From: Pseudomonas sp. LBUM920
GTDB taxonomy: Bacteria; Pseudomonadota; Gammaproteobacteria; Pseudomonadales; Pseudomonadaceae
Direction: 5' to 3'
Assembly (NCBI RefSeq): GCF_003852315.1
Contig: NZ_CP027762.1
Location: 620,001-684,000 of the forward strand
DNA length: 64,000 bases
This document shows, in pieces, positions 27,438 through 36,701 of the stretch (positions are counted from its first letter, which is position 1; each line of letters begins with the position of its first letter). The notes under the pieces were generated by a model that was not told the DNA's origin, did no database searches, and saw only the letters and a program-made list of their open reading frames with translations. The position numbers and the translations under genes were made by a program.

Positions 27438-27805
27438 GAGGGTTGCTCCTTAGGAGGGCGATAAAGTGGGTACAGGGTTAATGCTACTCTCGATAAGTCG
27501 ATATAAAAGTTCATAAACACAATGGTAATAATCAACAGAATTGATTGTTCCCATCAGAGGCTCTAGAACGCGCCTCTCAAGCCCGCGGTTTTGCACCATG
27601 GTGGGTATTTTCGACCCGTTCATGGGTAACACCGGTGCATTGTTGATGGTTTGGTCGATTCGAGCTGTAGGAGGAATCGCTTTTTTTGCTCGGAATTCGT
27701 ACTTGGGCTAAACCCCCACGCCATTTGTCAGTCGTAGCCTTATAAGCTGTAGTCAAAAGGTGCGTGGCAACGCGCACCCTCAGTCGTAACCAGGAGTCCT
27801 GTGCA

Positions 27806-29872
27806 ATGACGCGCACTCGTAAAATCGTCGCTTGGAGCTGCGCCAGCTTCGTTCTGTTAATCGCCGTGGTGGTCTTGGTGCTGGTGTTCTTTGACTGGAA
27901 CCGCATAAAACCGCCGATCAATGCCAAGGTCTCCGAAGAACTGCATCGCCCCTTTGCCATCAATGGCAACCTGGCGGTGGTGTGGGCGCGTGAGCCTGAC
28001 GAAGGCGGCTGGCGTGCCTGGGTGCCGTGGCCGCACGTGATTGCCGAAGACCTGACGCTGGGTAACCCGGACTGGTCGAAAAAACCGCAGATGGTCACGC
28101 TCAAACGTGTGGAACTGCGCATTTCACCGCTGGCGCTGCTGGCGCAGCGTGTCGTGATTCCACGTATCGACCTCACCGAGCCGAGTGCCGACCTGCAGCG
28201 CCTGGCCGACGGTCGCGCCAACTGGACCTTCAAGTTCGATCCCAAAGACCCCAACGCCGAGCCGTCCAGCTGGGTGGTGGACATCGGTGCCATCGGCTTC
28301 GACAAGGGCCACGTGACCCTGGACGACCAGACGCTCAAGAGTCAGTTGGACGTCATCATTGACCCGCTGGGTAAACCAATTCCCTTCGGCGAGATCGTCG
28401 GCGACGCCGATGCCAAGAAGGCCCTGGAAAAAGGTTCGGCGCCTCAGGACTACGCGTTTGGCCTCAAGGTCAAAGGCCAGTACCACGGCCAGAAACTCGA
28501 GGGCACGGGCAAGATCGGCGGCCTGCTCGCCTTGCAGGACGCGGCCAAGCCGTTCCCGCTGCAAGCCCAGGTGAAAATCGCCGACACCAGCATCGCGCTG
28601 GCCGGCACCCTGACCGACCCGCTGAACCTTGGCGCCCTGGACCTGCGCCTGAAACTCGCCGGCAGCAGCCTGGGCAATCTGTACCCACTGACCGGCGTGA
28701 CGCTGCCAGACTCGCCGGCCTATTCCACTGACGGCCACCTGATCGCCAAACTGCATGAAACCAGCGGCGCGTCATTCCGCTACGAGAACTTCAACGGCAA
28801 GATCGGCGACAGCGACATCCATGGCAACCTGGCTTACGTCGCCAGCCAGCCACGGCCCAAACTCAGTGGCGCGCTGGTTTCCAACCAACTGCTGATGGCG
28901 GACCTTGCGCCCTTGATCGGCGCCGACTCCAACGCCAAGCAAAAAGCCCGCGGTGGTGAAAGCAAGCAACCGGCGACCAAAGTGCTGCCGGTGGAAGAGT
29001 TCCGCACCGAGCGCTGGCGCGAGATGGACGCCGACGTAGAGTTCACCGGCAAGCGCATCGTGCACAGCGCCGAATTACCGTTCACCGACCTCTACACCCA
29101 CTTGGTGCTCAATGACGGCGAACTCAGCCTGGAACCGCTGCGTTTCGGCGTCGCCGGCGGCAAGCTGGATGCGCAGATTCGCTTGAACAGCCGCACCGTG
29201 CCGATGGAAGGTCGCGCCAAACTCACGGCGCGTAACTTCAAGCTCAAGCAGCTGTTCCCAACCTTCGAGCCAATGAAAACCAGCTTCGGTGAACTCAACG
29301 GCGACGCGGACATTTCCGGGCGCGGCAATTCCGTGGCGGCGCTGCTGGGCACGTCCAACGGCGACCTGAAAATGCTCATCAACGATGGCGCGATCAGCCG
29401 TGGGCTGATGGAAATTGCCGGGCTCAACGTAGGCAACTACGTGGTGGGCCGCTTGTTTGGCGACAAGGAAGTGAAGATCAACTGCGCGGCGGCAGACTTC
29501 GGTATCAAGACCGGCCTGGCCACGACACGCTTGTTTGTGTTCGATACCGAGAACGCGATCATCTACATCGACGGCACGGCGAACATGGCGACCGAACAGC
29601 TGGACCTCACCATCACGCCGGAGTCCAAGGGCTTTCGGCTGTTCTCCCTGCGTTCGCCGCTGTACGTCAACGGTCCGTTTATCAAGCCTAATGCGGGCGT
29701 GAAAGCCATTCCTCTGGCCCTGCGCGGCGCCGGCATGGTCGCGCTGGGCGTCATCGCCGGCCCAGCCGCCGGGTTGCTGGCATTGGTAGCACCGAGCGGC
29801 GATGAGCCGAACCAGTGCGCACCGTTGCTGCAGCAGATGAAGGAAGGCAAAGCACCGAAAACCGTGAAGTAA
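27806..29872 (+). CDS. AsmA-family inner-membrane-anchored protein
   Basis: 688 residues from the ATG at 27806 with AGGAG nine bases upstream. One N-terminal membrane segment (residues 7-28) precedes a long periplasmic part: an AsmA domain at the N-terminus and AsmA_2-type C-terminal features (LKLKQLFPTFEPMKTSFGELNGD, then NVGNYVVGRLFGDKEVKINC). AsmA proteins belong to the bridge-like lipid-transport group and influence outer-membrane lipid homeostasis; the role of this member is inferred. Its 3' end runs directly into a 189-bp tandem array, the first unit of which starts in the stop codon. Confidence 0.85.
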   Translation: MTRTRKIVAWSCASFVLLIAVVVLVLVFFDWNRIKPPINAKVSEELHRPFAINGNLAVVWAREPDEGGWRAWVPWPHVIAEDLTLGNPDWSKKPQMVTLKRVELRISPLALLAQRVVIPRIDLTEPSADLQRLADGRANWTFKFDPKDPNAEPSSWVVDIGAIGFDKGHVTLDDQTLKSQLDVIIDPLGKPIPFGEIVGDADAKKALEKGSAPQDYAFGLKVKGQYHGQKLEGTGKIGGLLALQDAAKPFPLQAQVKIADTSIALAGTLTDPLNLGALDLRLKLAGSSLGNLYPLTGVTLPDSPAYSTDGHLIAKLHETSGASFRYENFNGKIGDSDIHGNLAYVASQPRPKLSGALVSNQLLMADLAPLIGADSNAKQKARGGESKQPATKVLPVEEFRTERWREMDADVEFTGKRIVHSAELPFTDLYTHLVLNDGELSLEPLRFGVAGGKLDAQIRLNSRTVPMEGRAKLTARNFKLKQLFPTFEPMKTSFGELNGDADISGRGNSVAALLGTSNGDLKMLINDGAISRGLMEIAGLNVGNYVVGRLFGDKEVKINCAAADFGIKTGLATTRLFVFDTENAIIYIDGTANMATEQLDLTITPESKGFRLFSLRSPLYVNGPFIKPNAGVKAIPLALRGAGMVALGVIAGPAAGLLALVAPSGDEPNQCAPLLQQMKEGKAPKTVK

Positions 29873-30945
29873 CTGACGAAACCCAAAGCCAAATGTGGGA
29901 GCTAGCTTGCCTGCGATAGCGGTGGATCAGTCGATATCTTTATTGGCTGGCCCACCGCTTTCGCGGGCAAGCCCGCTCCCACAGGGGGTCAGCGGTGTGG
30001 CGGATGGCAGGGCTGGCAAAGTATCCGCCCTGATCAGCCGCCGGACGCGGTGAAAGAGTAACTGACGAAACCCAGAACCAAATGTGGGAGCTGGCTTGCC
30101 TGCGATAGCGGTGGCTGAGTCAATATCTTCATTGACTGGCCCACCGCGTTCGCGGGCAAGCCCGCTCCCACAGGGGTTCAGCGGTGTGGCGGGTGGCAGG
30201 ACTGGCAAAGTATCCGCCGTGATCAGCCGCCGGACACGCTAAAAGAGTAACTGACGCAACCCAAAACCAAATGTGGGAGCTGGCTTGCCTGCGATAGCGG
30301 TGGTTCAGTCGATATCTTTATTGGCTGGCCCACCGCTTTCGCGGGCAAGCCCGCTCCCACAAGGGGGCAGCGGTTTGGCGGATGGCAGGGCTGGCAAAGT
30401 ATCCGCCCTGATCAGCCGCCGGACACCGTGAAAGAGTAACTGACGAAACCCAAAACCAAATGTGGGAGCTGGCTTGCCTGCGATAGCGGTGGCTGAGTCA
30501 ATATCTTCATTGACTGGCCCACCGCTTTCGCGAGCAAGCCCGCTCCCACAGGGGTTCAGCGGTGTGGCGGGTGGCAGGGCTGGCAAAGTATCCGCCCTGA
30601 TCAGCCGCCGGACACGGTGAAAGAGTAACTGACGAAACCCAAAACCAAATGTGGGAGCTGGCTTGCCTGCGATAGCGGTGGTTCAGTCGATATCTTTATT
30701 GGCTGGCCCACCGCTTTCGCGGGCAAGCCCGCTCCCACAAGTGTTCAGCGGTGTGGCGGATGGCAGGGCTGGCAAAATATCCCCCCTGATCAGCCGCCAA
30801 ACACGCTAAAAAAGTAACTGACGCAACCCAAAACCAAATGTGGGAGCTGGCTTGCCTGCGATAGCGGTGGTTCAGATACCTTCATCAACTGACACAGCGC
30901 TTTCGCAAGCAAGCCCGCTCCCACAAGGGTTCAGCGGTGTGGCGG
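29871..30945. repeat. 189-bp-period tandem array of REPIN units (about 5.7 copies)
   Basis: The anchor AACTGACG recurs at 29871, 30060, 30249, 30438, 30627 and 30816, exactly 189 bases apart each time. Each unit contains a REP arm TGTGGGAGCTGGCTTGCCTG, about 40 variable bases (TCGATATCTTTATTGG or TCAATATCTTCATTGA), the opposite arm, and a constant tail with GGCTGGCAAAGTATCCGCC and TGATCAGCCGCCGGACAC. The last unit is cut off at the end of the ferritin-like gene. Confidence 0.97.
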
Positions 30946-30946
30946 G

Positions 30947-31477
30947 TTACAGGTCCTGCAGAATATCCGCCATGTCGTCGGCGTGTTCTTCTTCCTGGGC
31001 CAGGATTTCTTCAAAGATGCGACGCGTGGTCGGGTCTTTGTCGCCGATGTACTGGATGATTTCGCGGTAGCTGTCCACGGCAATGCGCTCGGCTACCAGG
31101 TCTTCGTAGACCATTTCCTTCAGGTTGTTGCCGGCCACGTATTGAGCGTGGGAGTTTTTCGACAGCAAGTCGGGGTTGAATTCCGGCTCGCCGCCCAGCT
31201 GCACGATGCGCTCGGCCAGTTTGTCGGCGTGCTCGGCTTCCTGGGTGGCGTGCTCCAGGAACTCATCGGCCGCGACGCTGGCTTTCAGGCCGGTGGCCAT
31301 GAAGTAGTGGCGTTTGTAGCGCAGCACGCACACCAGCTCGGTAGCCAGCGACGCATTGAGCAGGCGAATGATTTCTTCGCGGTCAGCGTCGTAGCCTTCG
31401 GTGACGGCGCCGTTTTCGACGTTCTGGCGGGCGCGTGAGCGCAGGGTCGCAACGTCAGTCAAATGTGCTTCAGTCAT
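30947..31477 (-). CDS. Ferritin-like / bacterioferritin-like protein
   Basis: 176 residues forming a four-helix ferritin-like domain. Di-iron-type residues are visible: Glu in SLATELVCVLRYKRH, EHATQEAEHADKLAERI, EDLVAERIAVDSYREII and the C-terminal EEILAQEEEHADDMADIL. It resembles the P. aeruginosa PA4880-type protein annotated as probable bacterioferritin. A role in iron storage or oxidative protection is inferred. AGGAG precedes the ATG. The 3' end abuts the tandem array. Confidence 0.83.
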   Translation of the reverse strand: MTEAHLTDVATLRSRARQNVENGAVTEGYDADREEIIRLLNASLATELVCVLRYKRHYFMATGLKASVAADEFLEHATQEAEHADKLAERIVQLGGEPEFNPDLLSKNSHAQYVAGNNLKEMVYEDLVAERIAVDSYREIIQYIGDKDPTTRRIFEEILAQEEEHADDMADILQDL

Positions 31478-31575
31478 CTCAATCTCCTGGTGCTAATCCG
31501 GTTTTACGCCACGCTCTGCCGGCGTGATCGCTCCAAGTTGTGAGTGCTGCGCGACGCAAAAAGTTTTATCGGATT

Positions 31576-32475
31576 TTAAAGTGCCTGACCGGGCAGCTTC
31601 GCTTGCGCCTGTACCCACTGGAAAAACGCGCGCACCGGCGGATGCCGTTCACGGCCCGGCACGCAAAGCGCACTGTAACCGGCCCCTTGCACGCTGATCT
31701 GCGGCCGGTAGGGCACCAGTAAGCCGGTGGCAACGCTTTCCGACACCAGAATATTGCTCGCCAGCACCAAGCCCTGGCCGGCGATCGCCGCCTGCAGCGC
31801 GTAATGCTCTTCGTCGTATTCGCGCAACGGCAGTGCGTGGTTCAGCCAAGTCTCGCCGGCCTTTTCGCACCAGGCTTGCCAGCCGAGGGCATAGAGCCGG
31901 GAATTGTGCCAGCGCACGCTGATCAGCGTCGGCACTTGCGCGCTGGCCCGCGCGACCACGTCAGGCGCGCCATACACCGCAAAGCACTCATCGAACAGGC
32001 ACTGGCCGTAGAGATTCGGGTAATCGCCGATGCTGTAGCGAATCACCAGATCGATGCTGGCGTCCTGCTGCAGGTCGACCACCTCGCACTGGGTGTCCAG
32101 GCGCAAATTGATATCCGGGTGGGCGGTATAGAAGCGTCCCAGTCGAGGCACCAGCCACAGGGCTGCAAACGCCGGCGTAGTGGACACCGTGAGATGGCCG
32201 GCGCTGCGCTGCGGGCGCAGGCTGTCGACGCTTTGCGCCACGTCCAGCAGGGCGCCGTGCACGCTGTGAAACAAGCGCTCGCCGCCTTCGGTCAGGCGCA
32301 CCTGCCGCGGCAGGCGTTCGAACAATCGCACGCCCAGCCAGGTTTCCAGCGCGCGGATCTGGTGGGACACCGCCGTGGGTGTGACCGACAGTTCCTGGGC
32401 AGCAGCCTTGAAGCTCAACAGGCGCGAGGCTGATTCAAAGGTGCGCAGGGCAGTAAGGGGCAGCGAGGCAAACAT
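31576..32475 (-). CDS. LysR-family transcriptional regulator (GcvA-like)
   Basis: 299 residues starting MFASLPLTALRTFES; the ATG at 32475 has GGAG six bases upstream, and an ATG four codons earlier is an alternative. The winged HTH is LLSFKAAAQELSVTPTAVSHQI; the effector domain opens LTVSTTPAFAALWLVPRLGRF. It is divergent from an azoreductase gene across 138 bases and may regulate it and itself. Effector unknown. Confidence 0.85.
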   Translation of the reverse strand: MFASLPLTALRTFESASRLLSFKAAAQELSVTPTAVSHQIRALETWLGVRLFERLPRQVRLTEGGERLFHSVHGALLDVAQSVDSLRPQRSAGHLTVSTTPAFAALWLVPRLGRFYTAHPDINLRLDTQCEVVDLQQDASIDLVIRYSIGDYPNLYGQCLFDECFAVYGAPDVVARASAQVPTLISVRWHNSRLYALGWQAWCEKAGETWLNHALPLREYDEEHYALQAAIAGQGLVLASNILVSESVATGLLVPYRPQISVQGAGYSALCVPGRERHPPVRAFFQWVQAQAKLPGQAL

Positions 32476-32613
32476 CAGGGGCTCCATGAATGAGATGAAT
32501 TCATCTGGAATAACTATTGCTCATTTGTCGGTCAGCGCGCCCGGCTCTAGATTTGCGAGCAAGCGCGGCAGTTATACCGATTGCCCGAGTCTACCCTGTG
32601 AAGGTTCTAACAG

Positions 32614-33255
32614 ATGAAAAAAATACTAGTGGTCCACGCCAGCCCGCGTGGCGAACGTTCTCACTCCCGGCGTTTGGCCGAATCGTTTCTCGATGCCTGG
32701 CAGGCGGCCAACCCTGATGCGCAGATCACCCGGCGCGAAGTCGGTCGGGCTTTTATTCCGCATGTCAGCGAGGCGTTCGTCGCGGCAAATTTTTACCCCG
32801 AGCCGCAGTCCCTGCCGAAGGTGATGAAGGCCGACCTGCAACTGAGTGACGAGCTGGTCGGCGAGCTGATTGAACATGAGCGGCTGGTGATTTCCATGCC
32901 GCTGTACAACTTCGGTGTACCCAGCGGCCTCAAGGCCTGGATCGATCAAATCGTGCGCATGGGGCTGACCTTCGACATCAGTCACGACAGCCAGGGCATC
33001 GCGCACTACCAGCCGTTGCTCAAGGGCAAGCGCGCACTGATCATCACCAGCCGCGGCGGCAACGGGTTTGGCCCCGGTGGCGAAAACGAGGCGATGAACC
33101 ACGCCGACCCGCACCTGCGCACGGTGCTGGGTTACATCGGCATCGATGACATTCGGGTGATCGCTGCCGAAGGTGAAGAGTCGGACAAAAGCGTGTTCCT
33201 GCGTGCCTGTGAGGAAGCCGAGCGCCAGCTGCACGACCTGGCGGGGCATTTCTAA
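32614..33255 (+). CDS. FMN-dependent NADH:quinone/azo reductase (AzoR family)
   Basis: 213 residues, flavodoxin-like fold. It starts KKILVVHASPRGERSHSRRL, where the phosphate-binding loop of FMN is ASPRGERSHSR; MPLYNFGVPSGLKAWIDQ is the FMN/quinone site segment and TSRGGNGFGPGG the second FMN loop. The family reduces quinones and azo dyes with NADH in the cytosol. The divergent LysR gene is a likely regulator. Confidence 0.87.
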   Translation: MKKILVVHASPRGERSHSRRLAESFLDAWQAANPDAQITRREVGRAFIPHVSEAFVAANFYPEPQSLPKVMKADLQLSDELVGELIEHERLVISMPLYNFGVPSGLKAWIDQIVRMGLTFDISHDSQGIAHYQPLLKGKRALIITSRGGNGFGPGGENEAMNHADPHLRTVLGYIGIDDIRVIAAEGEESDKSVFLRACEEAERQLHDLAGHF

Positions 33256-33333
33256 AGCGCTGGCGGTCACGGGGCGGTCATCTCGCGTGGTCTAGGATGA
33301 CCGTATCGTCTTCCCGATCAGGATATCCGCTGC

Positions 33334-34224
33334 ATGGACGAATCCCTCGCCACGCGTTACCCGCTTGTGTTGGTGCCCGGCATGCTGGGTTTTGTGCGCC
33401 TGGGGCTGTTCCCCTACTGGTACGGCATTGTCCCGGCGTTGCAGGCGGGCGGCGCGCAGGTATTCCCGGTGCAGGTGGCACCGCTGAACGCCAGTGAGGT
33501 GCGCGGCGAGCAGTTGCTGGCCCAGATCGAGCGCATTCGCCGGCAAACAGGTGCCGAAAAGGTCAACCTGATCGGGCACAGCCAGGGCTCGCTGACGGCA
33601 CGTTACGCGGCGGCCAGGCGTCCAGATTGGGTGGCGTCGGTGACATCGGTGGCCGGGCCTAACCATGGCTCGGAATTGGCAGACCACTTCCAGGTTCATT
33701 ACCCCGCAGACCATTGGAAGGGCCGGCTCGTAAGCGCGGTGCTGCATTTGGCTGCCTGGGTGATGGGCGTGCTTGAGACCGGCTATCGCGGGCCGCGCTT
33801 CAAGGTGGATGTGCAGGCCTCGCACCAGTCCCTGACCTGCGAAGGCGTGGCGCTGTTCAACCGTCAGTTCCCCCAGGGTTTGCCGTCAACATGGGGCGGG
33901 CAGGGCGCCGAGGTGGTCAACGGCGTGCGTTATTACTCGTGGTCCGGCACCTTGCAGCCGGGCAAGACCGATCGCGGGCGTAACCTGCTGGACGGCACAC
34001 ACCGCAGTTGTCGGTTGTTTGCGCGCAGTTTTGTGCGCGAAAAAGGCCAGTGCGACGGCATGGTCGGGCGGTATAGCTCACACCTGGGGCTGGTGATTGG
34101 CGATGACTACCCGCTCGACCACTTTGATATCGTCAACCAGTCGATGGGGCTGGTAGGCAAGGGGGCGGAGCCGATTCGGTTGTTTGTTGAACATGCGCAG
34201 CGGTTGAAGGCTGCCGGGGTTTAG
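33334..34224 (+). CDS. Family I-type triacylglycerol lipase, without signal peptide
   Basis: 296 residues of alpha/beta hydrolase. The oxyanion region is VLVPGMLGF, the nucleophile Ser83 is in LIGHSQGS, Asp241 in QCDGMVGRYSSHLG and His263 in PLDHFDIVNQ. The 22-residue Asp-His spacing and flanking motifs match P. aeruginosa LipA. Two features differ: there is no signal peptide, so it may be cytosolic or non-classically exported, and the LipA disulfide cysteine six residues after the Asp is Tyr247. No Lif foldase gene is adjacent, consistent with foldase-independent folding. Confidence 0.85.
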   Translation: MDESLATRYPLVLVPGMLGFVRLGLFPYWYGIVPALQAGGAQVFPVQVAPLNASEVRGEQLLAQIERIRRQTGAEKVNLIGHSQGSLTARYAAARRPDWVASVTSVAGPNHGSELADHFQVHYPADHWKGRLVSAVLHLAAWVMGVLETGYRGPRFKVDVQASHQSLTCEGVALFNRQFPQGLPSTWGGQGAEVVNGVRYYSWSGTLQPGKTDRGRNLLDGTHRSCRLFARSFVREKGQCDGMVGRYSSHLGLVIGDDYPLDHFDIVNQSMGLVGKGAEPIRLFVEHAQRLKAAGV

Positions 34225-34248
34225 CAGGTGGGCCGCGTCATCGTTCAT

Positions 34249-34333
34249 CGCAGTCAAGCCAGCTCCCACATTCGCCCCCATTCCAAGGTTGGAACACGGT
34301 CAGCTGTGGGAGCCGGGCTTGCCCGCGATAGCG
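34249..34333. repeat. REPIN
   Basis: Arms CAGTCAAGCCAGCTCCCACA and GTGGGAGCCGGGCTTGCCCG flank a 40-base spacer between convergent lipase and EamA genes. Confidence 0.75.
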
Positions 34334-34338
34334 GTCTA

Positions 34339-35226
34339 TCAGGCGACGCTGACCTCTTGGCGCACCGGCGTGGTCCAGCGCTCCGACAAAATCACCCCGC
34401 CCAATGTCAGCAATCCACCCACCAAGTGGTACATCGCCAGCTCTTCCTTGAGCACCACCGCCGCAATCAGCGCGGTAATCAACGGCAACAGGTTGAAAAA
34501 CAGCGTGGTGCGGCTTGGCCCCAAGGTCTTCACCGAATGCATCCACGCCAACGGCGCGAGCATCGAGGCGAGCAGACAGGCATACAGCACCAGCGGAATA
34601 TTCGCCCAGCCCAGGCCAGCCTTGTTCGAGAACAGGAACAATGGAAACAGCACCACCACCGCCACCAGCACCTGCAAATACAGCAACACCAGGGGCGGCA
34701 GGCGCAACTGCCATTTTTTCAGCAGCGTGCTGTAAACCGCATAGGCCAGGGTGGCGATCAGCATCATGGCGTCGCCCAGGTTGAGCCCGTGTTGCAGCAA
34801 CGCGCCCAGACTGCCGGCCGACACCACCACCACCACGCCGGCAAACGACAGTACCGCACCGGTCAGCGCGCCGAAGGTCAGGCGCTGGCCGAGGCTGATA
34901 ATGGCGGCGGTCAATGCCATCAACGGCATCAGCGAGAGGATGATGCCCATGTTGGTCGCCGAGGTCAGGGCCGCGGCGTAGTAGGCCAGGCTTTGATACA
35001 CCGCCATGCCCAATACACCGAGGATGAAGATCTTGCCCAGGTTCGGGCGAATCAGCGTCCAGTTGGCGATCACCGGCTTGAGCATGAACGGGGTAAACAG
35101 CAGCGCCGCCAGCAACCAGCGGTAAAAGCCGATTTCTGCCGGGAAGAGGGTGCCCACGGCCAGTTTGTTGACCACGGTATTACCGGCCCAAATGAAGATG
35201 GCCAGCAGGGGATACGCGTATTGCAT
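34339..35226 (-). CDS. EamA/DMT-family transporter
   Basis: 295 residues with ten membrane segments in two EamA repeats. It starts at MQYAYPLLAIFIWAGNTVVNKL (ATG at 35226). Typical DMT motifs are FYRWLLAALLF and, in the second half, LAPLAWMHSVKTLGPSRTTLFFNLLP. Members export metabolites or amino acids; the substrate is unknown. It is divergent from an AraC-type regulator with a shared 97-base control region containing an inverted repeat. Confidence 0.87.
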   Translation of the reverse strand: MQYAYPLLAIFIWAGNTVVNKLAVGTLFPAEIGFYRWLLAALLFTPFMLKPVIANWTLIRPNLGKIFILGVLGMAVYQSLAYYAAALTSATNMGIILSLMPLMALTAAIISLGQRLTFGALTGAVLSFAGVVVVVSAGSLGALLQHGLNLGDAMMLIATLAYAVYSTLLKKWQLRLPPLVLLYLQVLVAVVVLFPLFLFSNKAGLGWANIPLVLYACLLASMLAPLAWMHSVKTLGPSRTTLFFNLLPLITALIAAVVLKEELAMYHLVGGLLTLGGVILSERWTTPVRQEVSVA

Positions 35227-35266
35227 TGAAAGGAACCAGGTGTGTTGATGAGGCGGGATTATCCCC

Positions 35267-35334
35267 TGTCTGGATCGAAGCCTATACTGCGATCCAGACA
35301 ACCGACCTTTGTATCCAGACAATATGGCCAGACA
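35267..35334. promoter_or_regulatory. Operator: inverted and repeated CCAGACA sites
   Basis: TGTCTGGATCG (35267-35277) and CGATCCAGACA (35290-35300) form a perfect 11-base inverted repeat. Further CCAGACA copies are at 35315-35321 and 35328-35334, 21 and 34 bases after the one at 35294. They lie between the EamA start and the first codons of the AraC gene. Confidence 0.65.
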
Positions 35335-36112
35335 CACCGTACGCCTCGCGGATTTCCACAGCCTGCCAAGCCCGGTCTACTTCCGTTACTCCGATTTCGC
35401 CCCCGATACCGAGTGCACCCCGCACCGGCATTTCTGGGGTTCGCTGGACTATTCGGCCAACGGCGTGATGCGCATGGAGGTGGCCGGCAGCCGCTTTATG
35501 TCGCCGCCGCAGTACGCGGTGTGGATCCCGCCGAACACCGAGCACAGCTCCTACAACGCCCAGGCGATTGTTTATCGTTCGGTAGGCCTGGCCCCGGAAC
35601 TCTGCGAGCAATTGCCGCAGGCGCCGTGCACCCTGGCGATCAGCGAGATTCTCAAAGCCATCCTCAGCGACTTTGCCCAGCGTGACGTCAATATCCCGCA
35701 GACCGAAGCCGATATCCGTTTGGCCCAGGTGCTGGTGGACCAACTCAAACAAGCGCCGATTCACGATTGCTTCCTGCCCTACGCGCGTCACCCCGGCCTG
35801 CTCGGTGTGCTTGAAGGCATGCAGGCCGCGCCCGGGGACAACCGCCCGTTGGCGCACTGGGCCGAGCAGGTGCATGTGAGCGAACGCACCCTGGCGCGGC
35901 AATTTGTGCGGGAGTTGGGCATGAGCTTTGGCGAATGGCGCCAGCGCCTGCGCTACCTCGCCGCCATCGAAGCTCTCGACAGCGAGCGCAGCGTGCAACA
36001 CGTGGCATTTGACCTGGGTTACAGCACCGCCTCGGCGTTCATCGCGATGTTCCAGCGCCACGCCGGCTGCACACCGGAGCAGTATCGTCGAACTAATATT
36101 CGCGGTCGGTGA
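35324..36112 (+). CDS. AraC-family transcriptional regulator
   Basis: 262 residues from the ATG at 35324 (MARHTVRLADFHSLPSPVYF); a TTG five codons earlier is possible. An N-terminal cupin domain (HRHFWGSLDYS, PPNTEHSSYN) is followed by the double HTH near the C-terminus (WAEQVHVSERTLARQFVREL and VQHVAFDLGYSTASAFIAMF). It is divergent from an EamA transporter; AraC/DMT pairs of this kind usually consist of a regulator and its exporter. The inverted CCAGACA sites suggest autoregulation. Confidence 0.87.
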   Translation: MARHTVRLADFHSLPSPVYFRYSDFAPDTECTPHRHFWGSLDYSANGVMRMEVAGSRFMSPPQYAVWIPPNTEHSSYNAQAIVYRSVGLAPELCEQLPQAPCTLAISEILKAILSDFAQRDVNIPQTEADIRLAQVLVDQLKQAPIHDCFLPYARHPGLLGVLEGMQAAPGDNRPLAHWAEQVHVSERTLARQFVRELGMSFGEWRQRLRYLAAIEALDSERSVQHVAFDLGYSTASAFIAMFQRHAGCTPEQYRRTNIRGR

Positions 36113-36183
36113 AGATGTAACGGGCTTTGACTACACTCCTGCGTAGGCCGTGCCCCCCGGCACGGTAACAGGGAGAAAACTCC

Positions 36184-36495
36184 ATGAAGATGCTGCGTAT
36201 TCCGCTGTTGATGATGGGCCTGCTGCTGTGTTCCCAAGGGTTTGCCGCCACCGCCGCACAGACCGCCCAGCAACAAAAAATGACCACCTGCAACGCCGAA
36301 GCCAAAGGCAAGACGGGCGACGAGCGCAAAACATTCATGAGCACGTGCCTCAAGGCCGCTCCGGCAGCCAACGACGCCAAGACCCTGACGCCCCAGCAGC
36401 AGAAGATGAAAGACTGCAATGCCACGGCGAAAACCAAGGCGTTGACCGGCGATGCACGCAAGACCTTTATGAGCACTTGCCTCAAGGGTAGCTGA
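36184..36495 (+). CDS. psiF: PsiF-family periplasmic protein
   Basis: 103 residues. A signal peptide ends QGFA before ATAAQTAQQQ. Two PsiF repeats follow, each with MxxCN, an A-K-K/T basic stretch and RKTFMSTCLK, giving four Cys that probably form disulfides. E. coli PsiF is phosphate-starvation-inducible; the molecular function is unknown. GGGAGAAAACTCC precedes the ATG. I saw no clear Pho box. Confidence 0.85.
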   Translation: MKMLRIPLLMMGLLLCSQGFAATAAQTAQQQKMTTCNAEAKGKTGDERKTFMSTCLKAAPAANDAKTLTPQQQKMKDCNATAKTKALTGDARKTFMSTCLKGS

Positions 36496-36524
36496 TCACG
36501 CTTTCGCGCCCGCTGGCGTTCAGG

Positions 36525-36612
36525 TGTGGGAGCCGGGCTTGCCCGCGATGCAGACACCTCGGTGTATCAGGCAAACCGAGGTGATGCTATCGCGGGCAAG
36601 CCAGCTCCCACA
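36525..36612. repeat. REPIN
   Basis: Arms TGTGGGAGCCGGGCTTGCCC and GGGCAAGCCAGCTCCCACA flank an inner inverted pair (ACACCTCGGT/ACCGAGGTG). Confidence 0.85.
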
Positions 36613-36701
36613 GTTGATCGCATTCACACCCTGGCCTCTCGCTTGATTCCCTCAAGGCTGGCAGACTGCCCATCCTTTAACGCCGTTCGTTTTGAGGCTG
36701 T

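Noticed and set aside
29927..30586. Short proteins of the CGSGLAREGGGP type
   Set aside because: They are translations of REP palindromes, repeated at many places with no ribosome-binding sites.
29871..30945. CRISPR-like appearance of the 189-base array
   Set aside because: Units carry inverted REP arms and conserved tails, not short direct repeats with unique spacers, and no cas gene is present.
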